Source: Treponema sp.
Lineage (GTDB): Bacteria > Spirochaetota > Spirochaetia > Treponematales > Treponemataceae
NCBI GenBank assembly: GCA_016296205.1
Contig: JAEDJS010000050.1
Location: forward strand, 1 to 14,650
DNA: 14,650 bases
Direction of reading: 5' to 3'
Part shown: piece by piece, positions 7,031-13,449 of the stretch
Layout: each line of letters begins with the position of its first letter
Numbering within the stretch: the stretch's first letter is position 1
Position numbers and translations under genes: made by a program
Notes under the pieces: model-generated
Told to the model about the DNA's origin: nothing
Databases searched by the model: none
What the model saw: the letters and a program-made list of their open reading frames with translations, nothing else

Positions 7031-7434
7031 GCGATAAAATGAGCCAGAAAGAAATCGACCTTCTTAAATCACAGCTTCTCCTTATTAGTGGAGTGGAACC
7101 AAAGAAGTGTATGGTTTGCGGTAAGTGTTCAGGTACTTGTCCAAATTATGACGCAATGGAATATCATCCCCATCAGTTTGTTCAGATGGTAGAAAATGGA
7201 GAAATCCAGAAGTTGATGGAAAGCAAATCTATCTACGCATGTCTTTCATGTATGGCATGTCTGGAAAGATGTCCACGCCAGGTTGAACCAGCAAAGCTTA
7301 TTGAAGCTGTACGTCTTGCCGTATTGCGCCAGAGAGACAACGATTACCTGGAACCAGAAAATATTCCAGCAAAGCTTGATGAAGATACACCACAACAGTT
7401 GTTGATGAGTGGCTTCAGAAAATACAGAAAATAG
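7027..7434 (+). CDS. hdrC: heterodisulfide reductase subunit C-like ferredoxin protein
   Basis: HdrC carries electrons from HdrA to HdrB through two cubane [4Fe-4S] clusters. The 135-residue protein has the two expected motifs, C28-x2-C31-x2-C34-x3-C38-P and C72-x2-C75-x2-C78-x3-C82-P, with a helical stretch between. It is shorter than methanogen HdrC (about 185) at its C-terminus, as is common in bacterial versions. AGGGAGG (7013-7019) lies seven bases upstream of the ATG, and the ATGA overlap with hdrB implies coupled translation and equal amounts of the two subunits. No membrane anchor is present, so this is the soluble HdrBC type rather than HdrDE. Confidence 0.9.
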   Translation: MSDKMSQKEIDLLKSQLLLISGVEPKKCMVCGKCSGTCPNYDAMEYHPHQFVQMVENGEIQKLMESKSIYACLSCMACLERCPRQVEPAKLIEAVRLAVLRQRDNDYLEPENIPAKLDEDTPQQLLMSGFRKYRK

Positions 7435-7443
7435 GAGTGACAG

Positions 7444-9456
7444 ATGGAAAGAATTGGTGTTTTCGTATGTCACTGTGGTACAAATATTGCCGGAACAGTT
7501 GACGTAGCAAAAGTAGCAGAAGAGCTTGGAAAAGTAACAGGAGTTGTTTATTCAACAGACTATACTTACATGTGTTCATCTGCTGGTCAGAAAATGATTG
7601 AAGACCATATTAAGGACGACAAGCTTACAGGCGTTGTTCTTTGTTCATGTTCACCACGTATGCATGAAAAAACATTCCGTGGATGTGCAGAAAGAGCTGG
7701 TCTTAACCCATACAAGGTTGAAGTTGCAAACATTCGCGAACAGACTTCATGGGTTGGAAAAAGCGTAGAAGAAAATACAGAAAAAGCTATTGCTCTTGGA
7801 AAAGCAGCAGTTGCAAAATGTATTCTGGACACACCTCTGGTAGAAGGTGAAACACCTGTTACAAAACGTGCACTTGTTATTGGTGGCGGAATTGCAGGTA
7901 TTACAGCCGCTTTGGATATTGCCGATGCCGGATTCCCAGTAGACATCGTAGAAAAGAAAGTTACAGTTGGCGGAAAGATGGCTATGCTGGACAAAACATT
8001 CCCAACTTTGGACTGTGCTTCATGTATTGTTACTCCAAAGATGACAGAAGTTAGCCAGAATCCAAACATCCGCATCCTTTCTTATTCAGAAGTTGTTGGT
8101 GTTAAGGGATATATTGGAAACTTCTCAATTGATATCAAGCGCCATCCTCGTTTTGTTGATGAAACAAAATGTACTGGTTGTGGTGAATGTATCGAAAAAT
8201 GTCCAAACAAGAAAGTTCCAAACGACTTTAATCTTAATTTGGATAATAAAAAAGCAATCTATATTCCATTTGCTCAGGCAGTTCCAAAAGTTGCAACAAT
8301 CGATTCAACTTATTGTCTGCACATGAAAGGTCTGGCTAACGGTAAAGATAATGTTTGTGGTTTCTGTGAAAAAGCTTGTGGTGCCGGAGCAATCAACTTC
8401 CACCAGAAAGAAGAAATCATTACAGAAAAATATGGTGCAATCATTGTAGCAACAGGTTATAACCCAATCGATCTTAAAAAATTTGACGAATATTCATACG
8501 CCCAGAGCCCGGACGTTGTAAGCTCCCTTGAATTTGAAAGATTGTGCAATGCATCTGGTCCTACAAACGGTCACCTTAAACGCCCATCAGACGGCAAGGA
8601 ACCAAAGAAAATCGTATTTGTTCAGTGTGTTGGTTCACGCTGTTCGGCAAATGCAGAAAAAGGCCATGAATATTGTTCAAAAGTTTGTTGTATGTATACA
8701 GCAAAACATGCAATTCTTACTCGCGACCATTATCCAGATACAGAATGTTATGTATTCTACATTGACGTTCGAACTCCAGGTAAAAACTTTGATGAATTCT
8801 ATCGCCGTGCAGTTGAACAGTATGGCGTTCACTACATTAAAGGTCAGGTTGGAAAAGTAACTCCAAACTCAGACGGAACACTGGATGTTCAGGGATCAGA
8901 TTTGATTCTTAACAGACAGGTTCACATTAAAGCCGATATGGTTGTTCTTGCTGCATCAATTGAAGCAGACAAGAGTGCAAGACCTTTGGCTACAATGCTT
9001 ACAACTTCAATGGATACAAATGACTTCTTCCTTGAAGCTCATGCAAAACTTCGTCCTGTAGAAAGCCCAACTGCTGGTATTTTCCTTGCCGGCTGTTGTC
9101 AGGGACCAAAAGATATTCCGGAAACAGTTGCACAGTCTAGTGGTGCTGCTGCAAAGGCAATCTGTCTTCTGGTAAAAGATAAGCTTAAGAACAACCCATG
9201 TACTGCTCATCCAGATGAAAATGCATGTAACGGTTGTGGTCAGTGTGCAAATGTTTGTCCTTACGGTGCTATCAGTTATGTTGATAAAGATTTCCGTGGT
9301 CCAAACAGAACTACAATTACAAGACATGTTTCACAGGTTAACAGTGCAATGTGTCAGGGATGTGGTGCATGTACAGTTGCTTGTCCAAGTGGTGCAATGG
9401 ATCTTAACGGATTCAGCAACAAACAGATTTTGGCGGAGGTTGATTCAGTATTATGA
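7444..9456 (+). CDS. hdrA: heterodisulfide reductase subunit A-like flavoprotein (electron-bifurcating candidate)
   Basis: HdrA carries the FAD at which flavin-based electron bifurcation takes place in the methanogen enzyme. The 670 residues match its usual length. The N-terminus has CHCG (9-12). A thioredoxin-reductase-like FAD domain starts with VIGGGIAG (145-152) and includes DCASC (190-194). An inserted ferredoxin-like part has C243, C246, C249, C253 and C291, C305, C308, C312. The FAD domain resumes with CVGSRC (395-400) and YCSKVCC (410-416). Two C-terminal [4Fe-4S] motifs follow, C595-C605 and C637-C647; these are where ferredoxin-side electrons leave in structures of the family. AGGAG (7433-7437) precedes the ATG by six bases, overlapping the hdrC stop. 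Its stop overlaps the next gene as ATGA. The bifurcating role is inferred from the family and from NADH- and acceptor-type partners in the same operon. Confidence 0.93.
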   Translation: MERIGVFVCHCGTNIAGTVDVAKVAEELGKVTGVVYSTDYTYMCSSAGQKMIEDHIKDDKLTGVVLCSCSPRMHEKTFRGCAERAGLNPYKVEVANIREQTSWVGKSVEENTEKAIALGKAAVAKCILDTPLVEGETPVTKRALVIGGGIAGITAALDIADAGFPVDIVEKKVTVGGKMAMLDKTFPTLDCASCIVTPKMTEVSQNPNIRILSYSEVVGVKGYIGNFSIDIKRHPRFVDETKCTGCGECIEKCPNKKVPNDFNLNLDNKKAIYIPFAQAVPKVATIDSTYCLHMKGLANGKDNVCGFCEKACGAGAINFHQKEEIITEKYGAIIVATGYNPIDLKKFDEYSYAQSPDVVSSLEFERLCNASGPTNGHLKRPSDGKEPKKIVFVQCVGSRCSANAEKGHEYCSKVCCMYTAKHAILTRDHYPDTECYVFYIDVRTPGKNFDEFYRRAVEQYGVHYIKGQVGKVTPNSDGTLDVQGSDLILNRQVHIKADMVVLAASIEADKSARPLATMLTTSMDTNDFFLEAHAKLRPVESPTAGIFLAGCCQGPKDIPETVAQSSGAAAKAICLLVKDKLKNNPCTAHPDENACNGCGQCANVCPYGAISYVDKDFRGPNRTTITRHVSQVNSAMCQGCGACTVACPSGAMDLNGFSNKQILAEVDSVL

Positions 9457-9902
9457 GTGAAATAAAAGAAAACAAAAACTGGACACCTAAAATTGTAGCA
9501 TTCTGCTGTAACTGGTGTTCTTACGCAGGTGCAGACTTGGCAGGGAACAACCGCCTTGATTATCCTGCAAACGTAAAAATTATTCGTATTCCATGTTCAT
9601 GCCGTTTGAACCCATTGTTCATTCTTCGTGCATTCCAGCGTGGAGCAGACGGTGTAATTCTTTGTGGTTGTCATCCTGGAGACTGTCACTATTCAACAGG
9701 TAACTACTTTGCACGCCGCCGTATGACATTGCTTTTCTCTATGCTTGACTATCTTGGAATTGACAAGCAGAGAACAAGAGTTGAATGGTGTTCCGCTGCT
9801 GAAGGTGTAAGATTTGCAGGAATCATGAATGATTTCGTTGCACAGATTACAGCCCTTGGTGAAAATAAAAAATTGGAGGATGTAAGATGCAAGACACTTT
9901 AA
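9453..9902 (+). CDS. flxD: MvhD/FlxD-like [2Fe-2S] electron-transfer subunit
   Basis: MvhD-type proteins carry a [2Fe-2S] cluster and deliver electrons from a hydrogenase or NADH module to HdrA. The 149 residues show the family pattern: FCCNWCSYAGAD (17-28, with C18, C19, C22), IPCSCRLNP (46-54), and GADGVILCGCHPGDCHY (64-80, with C71, C73, C78). The NYFARRR segment (84-90) is also typical. No hydrogenase gene is nearby, and FAD/NAD-binding FlxA-like and HydB-like genes follow, so FlxD is the better name than MvhD. The gene overlaps hdrA by four bases. Its only purine-rich upstream site, GGAGG at 9435-9439, is 13 bases away, so it probably depends on ribosomes finishing hdrA. Confidence 0.9.
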   Translation: MSEIKENKNWTPKIVAFCCNWCSYAGADLAGNNRLDYPANVKIIRIPCSCRLNPLFILRAFQRGADGVILCGCHPGDCHYSTGNYFARRRMTLLFSMLDYLGIDKQRTRVEWCSAAEGVRFAGIMNDFVAQITALGENKKLEDVRCKTL

Positions 9903-10858
9903 TCAACACAGCCAAAGCAAAACTTGCCGACGGTTCTGTACAGAAAGTTGTTGGCTGGCGCAAAGGTCTTTTTGATTACGATGTTACTCCTTCAGTATTT
10001 ACAGATGCTGCAGACCTGGAAAAGAACTTTGTTTATAACGAAAACTGTGGTGCAAATCTTTCAAAATATCTTGTAAAAATCACAAGAGAAATTGAAATAA
10101 AGAAAAGCACAGCCAGAATGAACAACGTAATGGCTAAACAGCGGGATCCAAACGCTCAGGATGCCCCTATTCCTGAAGAAAAAGTTTTGGTTTTCCTTAA
10201 GCCTTGTGATACATACAGCTTTACAGAGCTTCTCAAAGAAAACCGCATTACTCGTGATGACGTTGTAGTTGTTGGTATTCCTTGTAACGGAATGAAAGAT
10301 CCAGAAACAAAGGAAACTGCAGAACGTTGTGTTAACTGTAAATCAAAAAAGCATGTAACTTATGATGAACTTATTGGCGAAGAAGGGGATATTCTTGATT
10401 CAAAACGATTTGACGAAGTTGCAAAACTTGAAGCAATGAGCGTAGAAGAAAGAAATGAATTCTGGAAAAATGAATTCAGCCGTTGTATCCGCTGTAATGC
10501 CTGCCGGGACATTTGTCCTGCATGTACATGTGAAAAATGTGTATTTGACAACAACAAGCTTTACACAAGCCAGAAGGTTGCTCAGGTTAGCTTTGAAGAA
10601 AGCCTTTACCACATTATCCGGGCATGGCACGTTGCTGGCCGTTGTACAGACTGTGGTGAATGTTCACGTGTTTGTCCTGAACACATTCCACTTCACCTGC
10701 TTAACCGCAAATTCATCAAAGACATCAACGAAATCTACGGTCCTTATGTTGCAGGAAGCGATATGGAAACTAAGCCTCCAATGCTCACTTTTACAGAAGA
10801 TGATGCAGAAACAACAATTATTTACGACCGCTCAAAAGATGAAGGAGGTAACGAATAA
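9887..10858 (+). CDS. flxC: FlxC-like 4Fe-4S dicluster protein (HydB/AsrA/FrhB-related)
   Basis: This 323-residue cytosolic iron-sulfur protein has an N-terminal part with LKPCD (104-108), VVVVGIPCNG (126-135) and CVNC (148-151), as seen in HydB, AsrA and FrhB-like subunits. Two C-terminal cubane motifs follow, C200-x2-C203-x2-C206-x3-C210-P and C253-x2-C256-x2-C259-x3-C263-P. Extra cysteines C213, C215 and C218 lie between them. It looks like a distant paralogue of the next gene; both share a hydrophobic strand before a (K/R)xCD element and the same dicluster end. Paired proteins of this kind are FlxB and FlxC of the NADH-oxidising FlxABCD module. Naming this one FlxC rests on gene order next to flxD and is not certain. 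GGAGGA (9875-9880) lies six bases before the ATG, within the end of flxD, which it overlaps by 16 bases. Confidence 0.78.
   Translation: MQDTLINTAKAKLADGSVQKVVGWRKGLFDYDVTPSVFTDAADLEKNFVYNENCGANLSKYLVKITREIEIKKSTARMNNVMAKQRDPNAQDAPIPEEKVLVFLKPCDTYSFTELLKENRITRDDVVVVGIPCNGMKDPETKETAERCVNCKSKKHVTYDELIGEEGDILDSKRFDEVAKLEAMSVEERNEFWKNEFSRCIRCNACRDICPACTCEKCVFDNNKLYTSQKVAQVSFEESLYHIIRAWHVAGRCTDCGECSRVCPEHIPLHLLNRKFIKDINEIYGPYVAGSDMETKPPMLTFTEDDAETTIIYDRSKDEGGNE
10842..10849 (+). promoter_or_regulatory. perfect Shine-Dalgarno of the flxB-like gene
   Basis: AAGGAGGT lies eight bases before the ATG at 10858, within the last codons of the preceding gene. It is the strongest ribosome site in the operon and fixes the start, which shares one base with the upstream stop (TAATG). 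Confidence 0.8.
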
Positions 10859-11886
10859 TGTTCGCTCTTCCAATAGAAAAAATCGACGCATTGTTTGAAG
10901 CAATTGCCGCAACACAGAAATTGTATCTTCCAGTTACAAATTCAAGTGGAAAATCAAATTTCGAATTGTGGGAAAAAGGAAAGAAGCTTTCTGAAGAACT
11001 TAAAACAGTTCGCAGTGCAAAAGACTTCTTCTTCCCAAAAGCAGAAAATCTTGTTAACTACAAAGTGGACGGCAAGGAAATTACAGTAGAAGATCCACGG
11101 AAAGAAGTAGAAGACTTTGTTGTATTCGGTGTACGTGCCTGTGATGCAGCAAGCTTTGCAATAATCGACAAGGTATACCTTCACATGGATCCAGTTGACT
11201 CTTACTACAAGAATCGCCGTGACCATGGAACTGTAATTACTCTTGCATGTAATGAACCTGCTAAAACTTGTTTCTGTTCAACATACAAAATTGATGCTGC
11301 AAATCCTGCCGGTGATGTAAGCGCTTGGATGGCAGATGGAAAAATCTATCTCAAATCAAATACAGCAAAAGGCGAAACAATTCTTGCTGCAGTAAAAAGC
11401 GTTGGCAGTGATGCAGACGAAAAAGCAGTTGAAGCATGCAAAAAAGAAATTGCCGCAAAGATTGAAGCTCTCCCATTTGCTCACCTTGACCTTTCAAAGT
11501 TCCAGGGCAAAGACATGCTCAAAATCTTTAACAGCAAAGTTTGGGAAAGAGTAAGTGAAAGCTGCCTTGGTTGTGGAACTTGTACTTATGTTTGTCCAAC
11601 ATGTATGTGTTTTGACGTTCGTGATTTTGATACTGGCAATGGAATTAAACAGGTTCGCTGCTGGGACTCTTGTATGTACAACGACTTTACACAGATGGCT
11701 GCAGAAAACCCAAGACATACTCAGAAAGAAAGAAGCCGCCAGAGATTTATGCATAAGTTGATGTATTATCCAATGGCTCATGAAGGTGTTCATTCCTGTG
11801 TTGGTTGTGGTCGCTGTCTTGAAAGCTGTCCAATTAATATGAGTATTGTAAAAGTTATCAAAGCTTTTAACGAATCTGAGGAATAA
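10858..11886 (+). CDS. flxB: FlxB-like 4Fe-4S dicluster protein (HydB/AsrA family)
   Basis: The protein resembles the beta subunit of soluble sulfhydrogenase (HydB) and the AsrA subunit of anaerobic sulfite reductase, which carry electrons between an NAD(P)H-oxidising flavin subunit and a partner. Characteristic elements are FGVRACDAASF (90-100), VDSYYKNRRD (113-122) and LACNEPAKTCFCS (129-141). The dicluster end has C236, C239, C242, C246 and C314, C317, C320, C324, with CPTCMC (246-251) and RCWDSCMYNDF (267-277) between. Length (342) is usual. In the FlxABCD complex it should sit between FlxA and FlxC/FlxD. The gene touches its neighbours: it shares one base with the stop upstream, and ten bases separate it from the flxA-like gene. 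The family is clear; the B/C letter follows gene order. Confidence 0.85.
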   Translation: MFALPIEKIDALFEAIAATQKLYLPVTNSSGKSNFELWEKGKKLSEELKTVRSAKDFFFPKAENLVNYKVDGKEITVEDPRKEVEDFVVFGVRACDAASFAIIDKVYLHMDPVDSYYKNRRDHGTVITLACNEPAKTCFCSTYKIDAANPAGDVSAWMADGKIYLKSNTAKGETILAAVKSVGSDADEKAVEACKKEIAAKIEALPFAHLDLSKFQGKDMLKIFNSKVWERVSESCLGCGTCTYVCPTCMCFDVRDFDTGNGIKQVRCWDSCMYNDFTQMAAENPRHTQKERSRQRFMHKLMYYPMAHEGVHSCVGCGRCLESCPINMSIVKVIKAFNESEE

Positions 11887-11896
11887 GGAGAAAGTA

Positions 11897-12727
11897 ATGG
11901 AAGCTAATGAATCTTTTATTCCTTACGTAGGAAAAATTATTGGTATTACACAGGAAACTCCGGATGTTAAGACATTCCGCGTAGTTGGCAAGGACGGAAA
12001 AAAACTTTTCCAGCATATACCTGGCCAGTGTGCAATGCTTATTGTTCCTGGTGTTGGTGAAAGTATGATTTCTATCACTTCATCTCCAACTCTTGAAGAA
12101 TATATGGAATTTTCTATCAAAAAGTGTGGTTGTGTAACTGAATGGCTGCACAACGCAGAAGTTGGTCAGGAAATTTGTGTACGTGGTCCAATTGGTAATG
12201 GATTCCCAGTTGAAGGAGCACTTAAAGGAAAGGATATTCTTGTTATTGCCGGTGGTATTGGTATTGCTCCAGTTCATTCAGTAGTTAACTACATGATGGA
12301 CAACCGTGCAAATTATGGAAAAATCCAGGTAATTTATGGTGCCCGTTCAAAACAGGATCTTGTTCGCCTTGATGAAATGCAGAATGTATGGATGAAGCAG
12401 CCAAACTGTTCTATCGACATTACTATTGACCGCCCTCAGGACGATTGGGATGGACACGTTGGTTTTGTTCCTCCATTTATTACTGAACTTAAACCTGATG
12501 CAGGAATGACAGTAATTATGTGTGGACCTCCAATTCTTATCCACATGTCACTTGGAATTCTTAAGGACCTTGGCTTTAAGGATGAACAGATTTTCACAAC
12601 AATGGAAATGCGCATGAAGTGTGGAATTGGTAAATGTGGACGCTGTAACATTGGTGATAAATTCGTTTGTAAAGATGGACCAGTTTTCAGCTTTGACCAG
12701 TTGGGTGAATTGCCACCAGAATATTAA
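11897..12727 (+). CDS. flxA: FlxA-like FAD/NAD(P)-binding oxidoreductase (HydG/AsrB family)
   Basis: This is a ferredoxin-NADP reductase-type flavoprotein that should take electrons from NADH into the Flx-Hdr complex. Residues 8-108 form the FAD barrel, where the usual RxYS motif reads SMIS (56-59), without the arginine. The NAD domain has VIAGGIGIAPV (116-126), VIYGARS (145-151) and MCGPPI (208-213). A C-terminal [2Fe-2S] site follows the pattern C242-x4-C247-x2-C250-x7-C258, ending CKDGPVF, as in the dihydroorotate dehydrogenase electron-transfer and sulfhydrogenase gamma subunits. Length (276) is typical. AAGGAG (11885-11890) overlaps the upstream stop, six bases before the ATG. NADH rather than NADPH is assumed from the FlxA family; the nucleotide-specificity residues were not decisive by eye. 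Confidence 0.88.
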   Translation: MEANESFIPYVGKIIGITQETPDVKTFRVVGKDGKKLFQHIPGQCAMLIVPGVGESMISITSSPTLEEYMEFSIKKCGCVTEWLHNAEVGQEICVRGPIGNGFPVEGALKGKDILVIAGGIGIAPVHSVVNYMMDNRANYGKIQVIYGARSKQDLVRLDEMQNVWMKQPNCSIDITIDRPQDDWDGHVGFVPPFITELKPDAGMTVIMCGPPILIHMSLGILKDLGFKDEQIFTTMEMRMKCGIGKCGRCNIGDKFVCKDGPVFSFDQLGELPPEY

Positions 12728-12748
12728 TTTTTCAGGAGATAAAAAACT

Positions 12749-13438
12749 ATGGCAGATAAAGAAATGGCCACAATCTATTTGTTTGGCAAAAAATATGAAG
12801 TTCCTGCTGAACTTACAATTATGAACGCTATGGAATATGCCGGCTACCAGCTTAAACGTGGTTGTGGTTGCCGCAACGGTTTCTGTGGTGCCTGTGCAAC
12901 TATTTACAGAATTAAAGGACAGAACAGACTCCAGACATGTCTGGCTTGTTCAAAGAAGGTAGAAAATGACATGTTCATTGCTACACTCCCATTCTTCCCA
13001 CTGGTAAAACAGGTTTATGACATCAACAAAATTAAACCTGAACAGTCTGTAATGATGCAGCTTTACCCGGAAATTTATGCATGTGTTGGTTGTAACGCTT
13101 GTACACGTGCTTGTCCTCAGAGCCTTAACACAATGCAGTACATTGCAGCTGCTCAGCGTGGAGATTATGCTACAGTAGCAGACATTTCGTTTGACTGTGT
13201 AATGTGCGGATGCTGTTCTAGCCGTTGTCCAGCAGGTATTAGTCACCCACAGGTTGCAGAGCTTGCTCGCCGTCTTAATGGTAAATATATTCAGCCACAG
13301 ACTCAGCACCTTTTGGATCGTGTTGCAGAAATCGATTCTGGTGCTTGTGAAGAAGCAATCAAAAAGCTTGTAGAAATGTCTACTGGTGATAAAGAACAGA
13401 TTAAGAACCTCTACAACAACCGTGAAATCGAAAAATAA
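12749..13438 (+). CDS. FrdB/TfrB-like iron-sulfur protein
   Basis: Fumarate reductase iron-sulfur subunits pass electrons to the flavin subunit through three clusters. This 229-residue protein has the same order. A plant-ferredoxin-like domain gives [2Fe-2S] ligands C41, C46, C49 and C64, with CGC at 39-41. Two further motifs are C112-x2-C115-x2-C118-x3-C122-P and C150-x2-C153-x2-C156-x3-C160-P. The last is CxxCxxCxxxCP, where quinone-linked FrdB has CxxxxxCxxxCP for its [3Fe-4S] cluster next to the quinone, so a third-position [4Fe-4S] cluster is likely here. No membrane-binding segment is seen. The helical C-terminus (160-229) lacks the CCG domains fused to FrdB in methanogen thiol:fumarate reductase TfrB, but a separate HdrB is in this operon. 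AGGAG (12734-12738) lies ten bases before the ATG. Partner of the flavoprotein gene that follows after 11 bases. Confidence 0.82.
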   Translation: MADKEMATIYLFGKKYEVPAELTIMNAMEYAGYQLKRGCGCRNGFCGACATIYRIKGQNRLQTCLACSKKVENDMFIATLPFFPLVKQVYDINKIKPEQSVMMQLYPEIYACVGCNACTRACPQSLNTMQYIAAAQRGDYATVADISFDCVMCGCCSSRCPAGISHPQVAELARRLNGKYIQPQTQHLLDRVAEIDSGACEEAIKKLVEMSTGDKEQIKNLYNNREIEK

Positions 13439-13449
13439 GGAGACGGACA

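Noticed and set aside
7587..8075. 162-codon open frame on the - strand opposite hdrA
   Set aside because: It lies fully within hdrA, whose motifs are unambiguous, and its translation is low-complexity Ser/Thr/Phe without family features; it is a shadow of the coding strand.
9453..9902. Hydrogenase-linked MvhD role
   Set aside because: No hydrogenase large or small subunit is present; the FlxA- and HydB-like genes immediately downstream make an NADH-linked FlxD role more likely.
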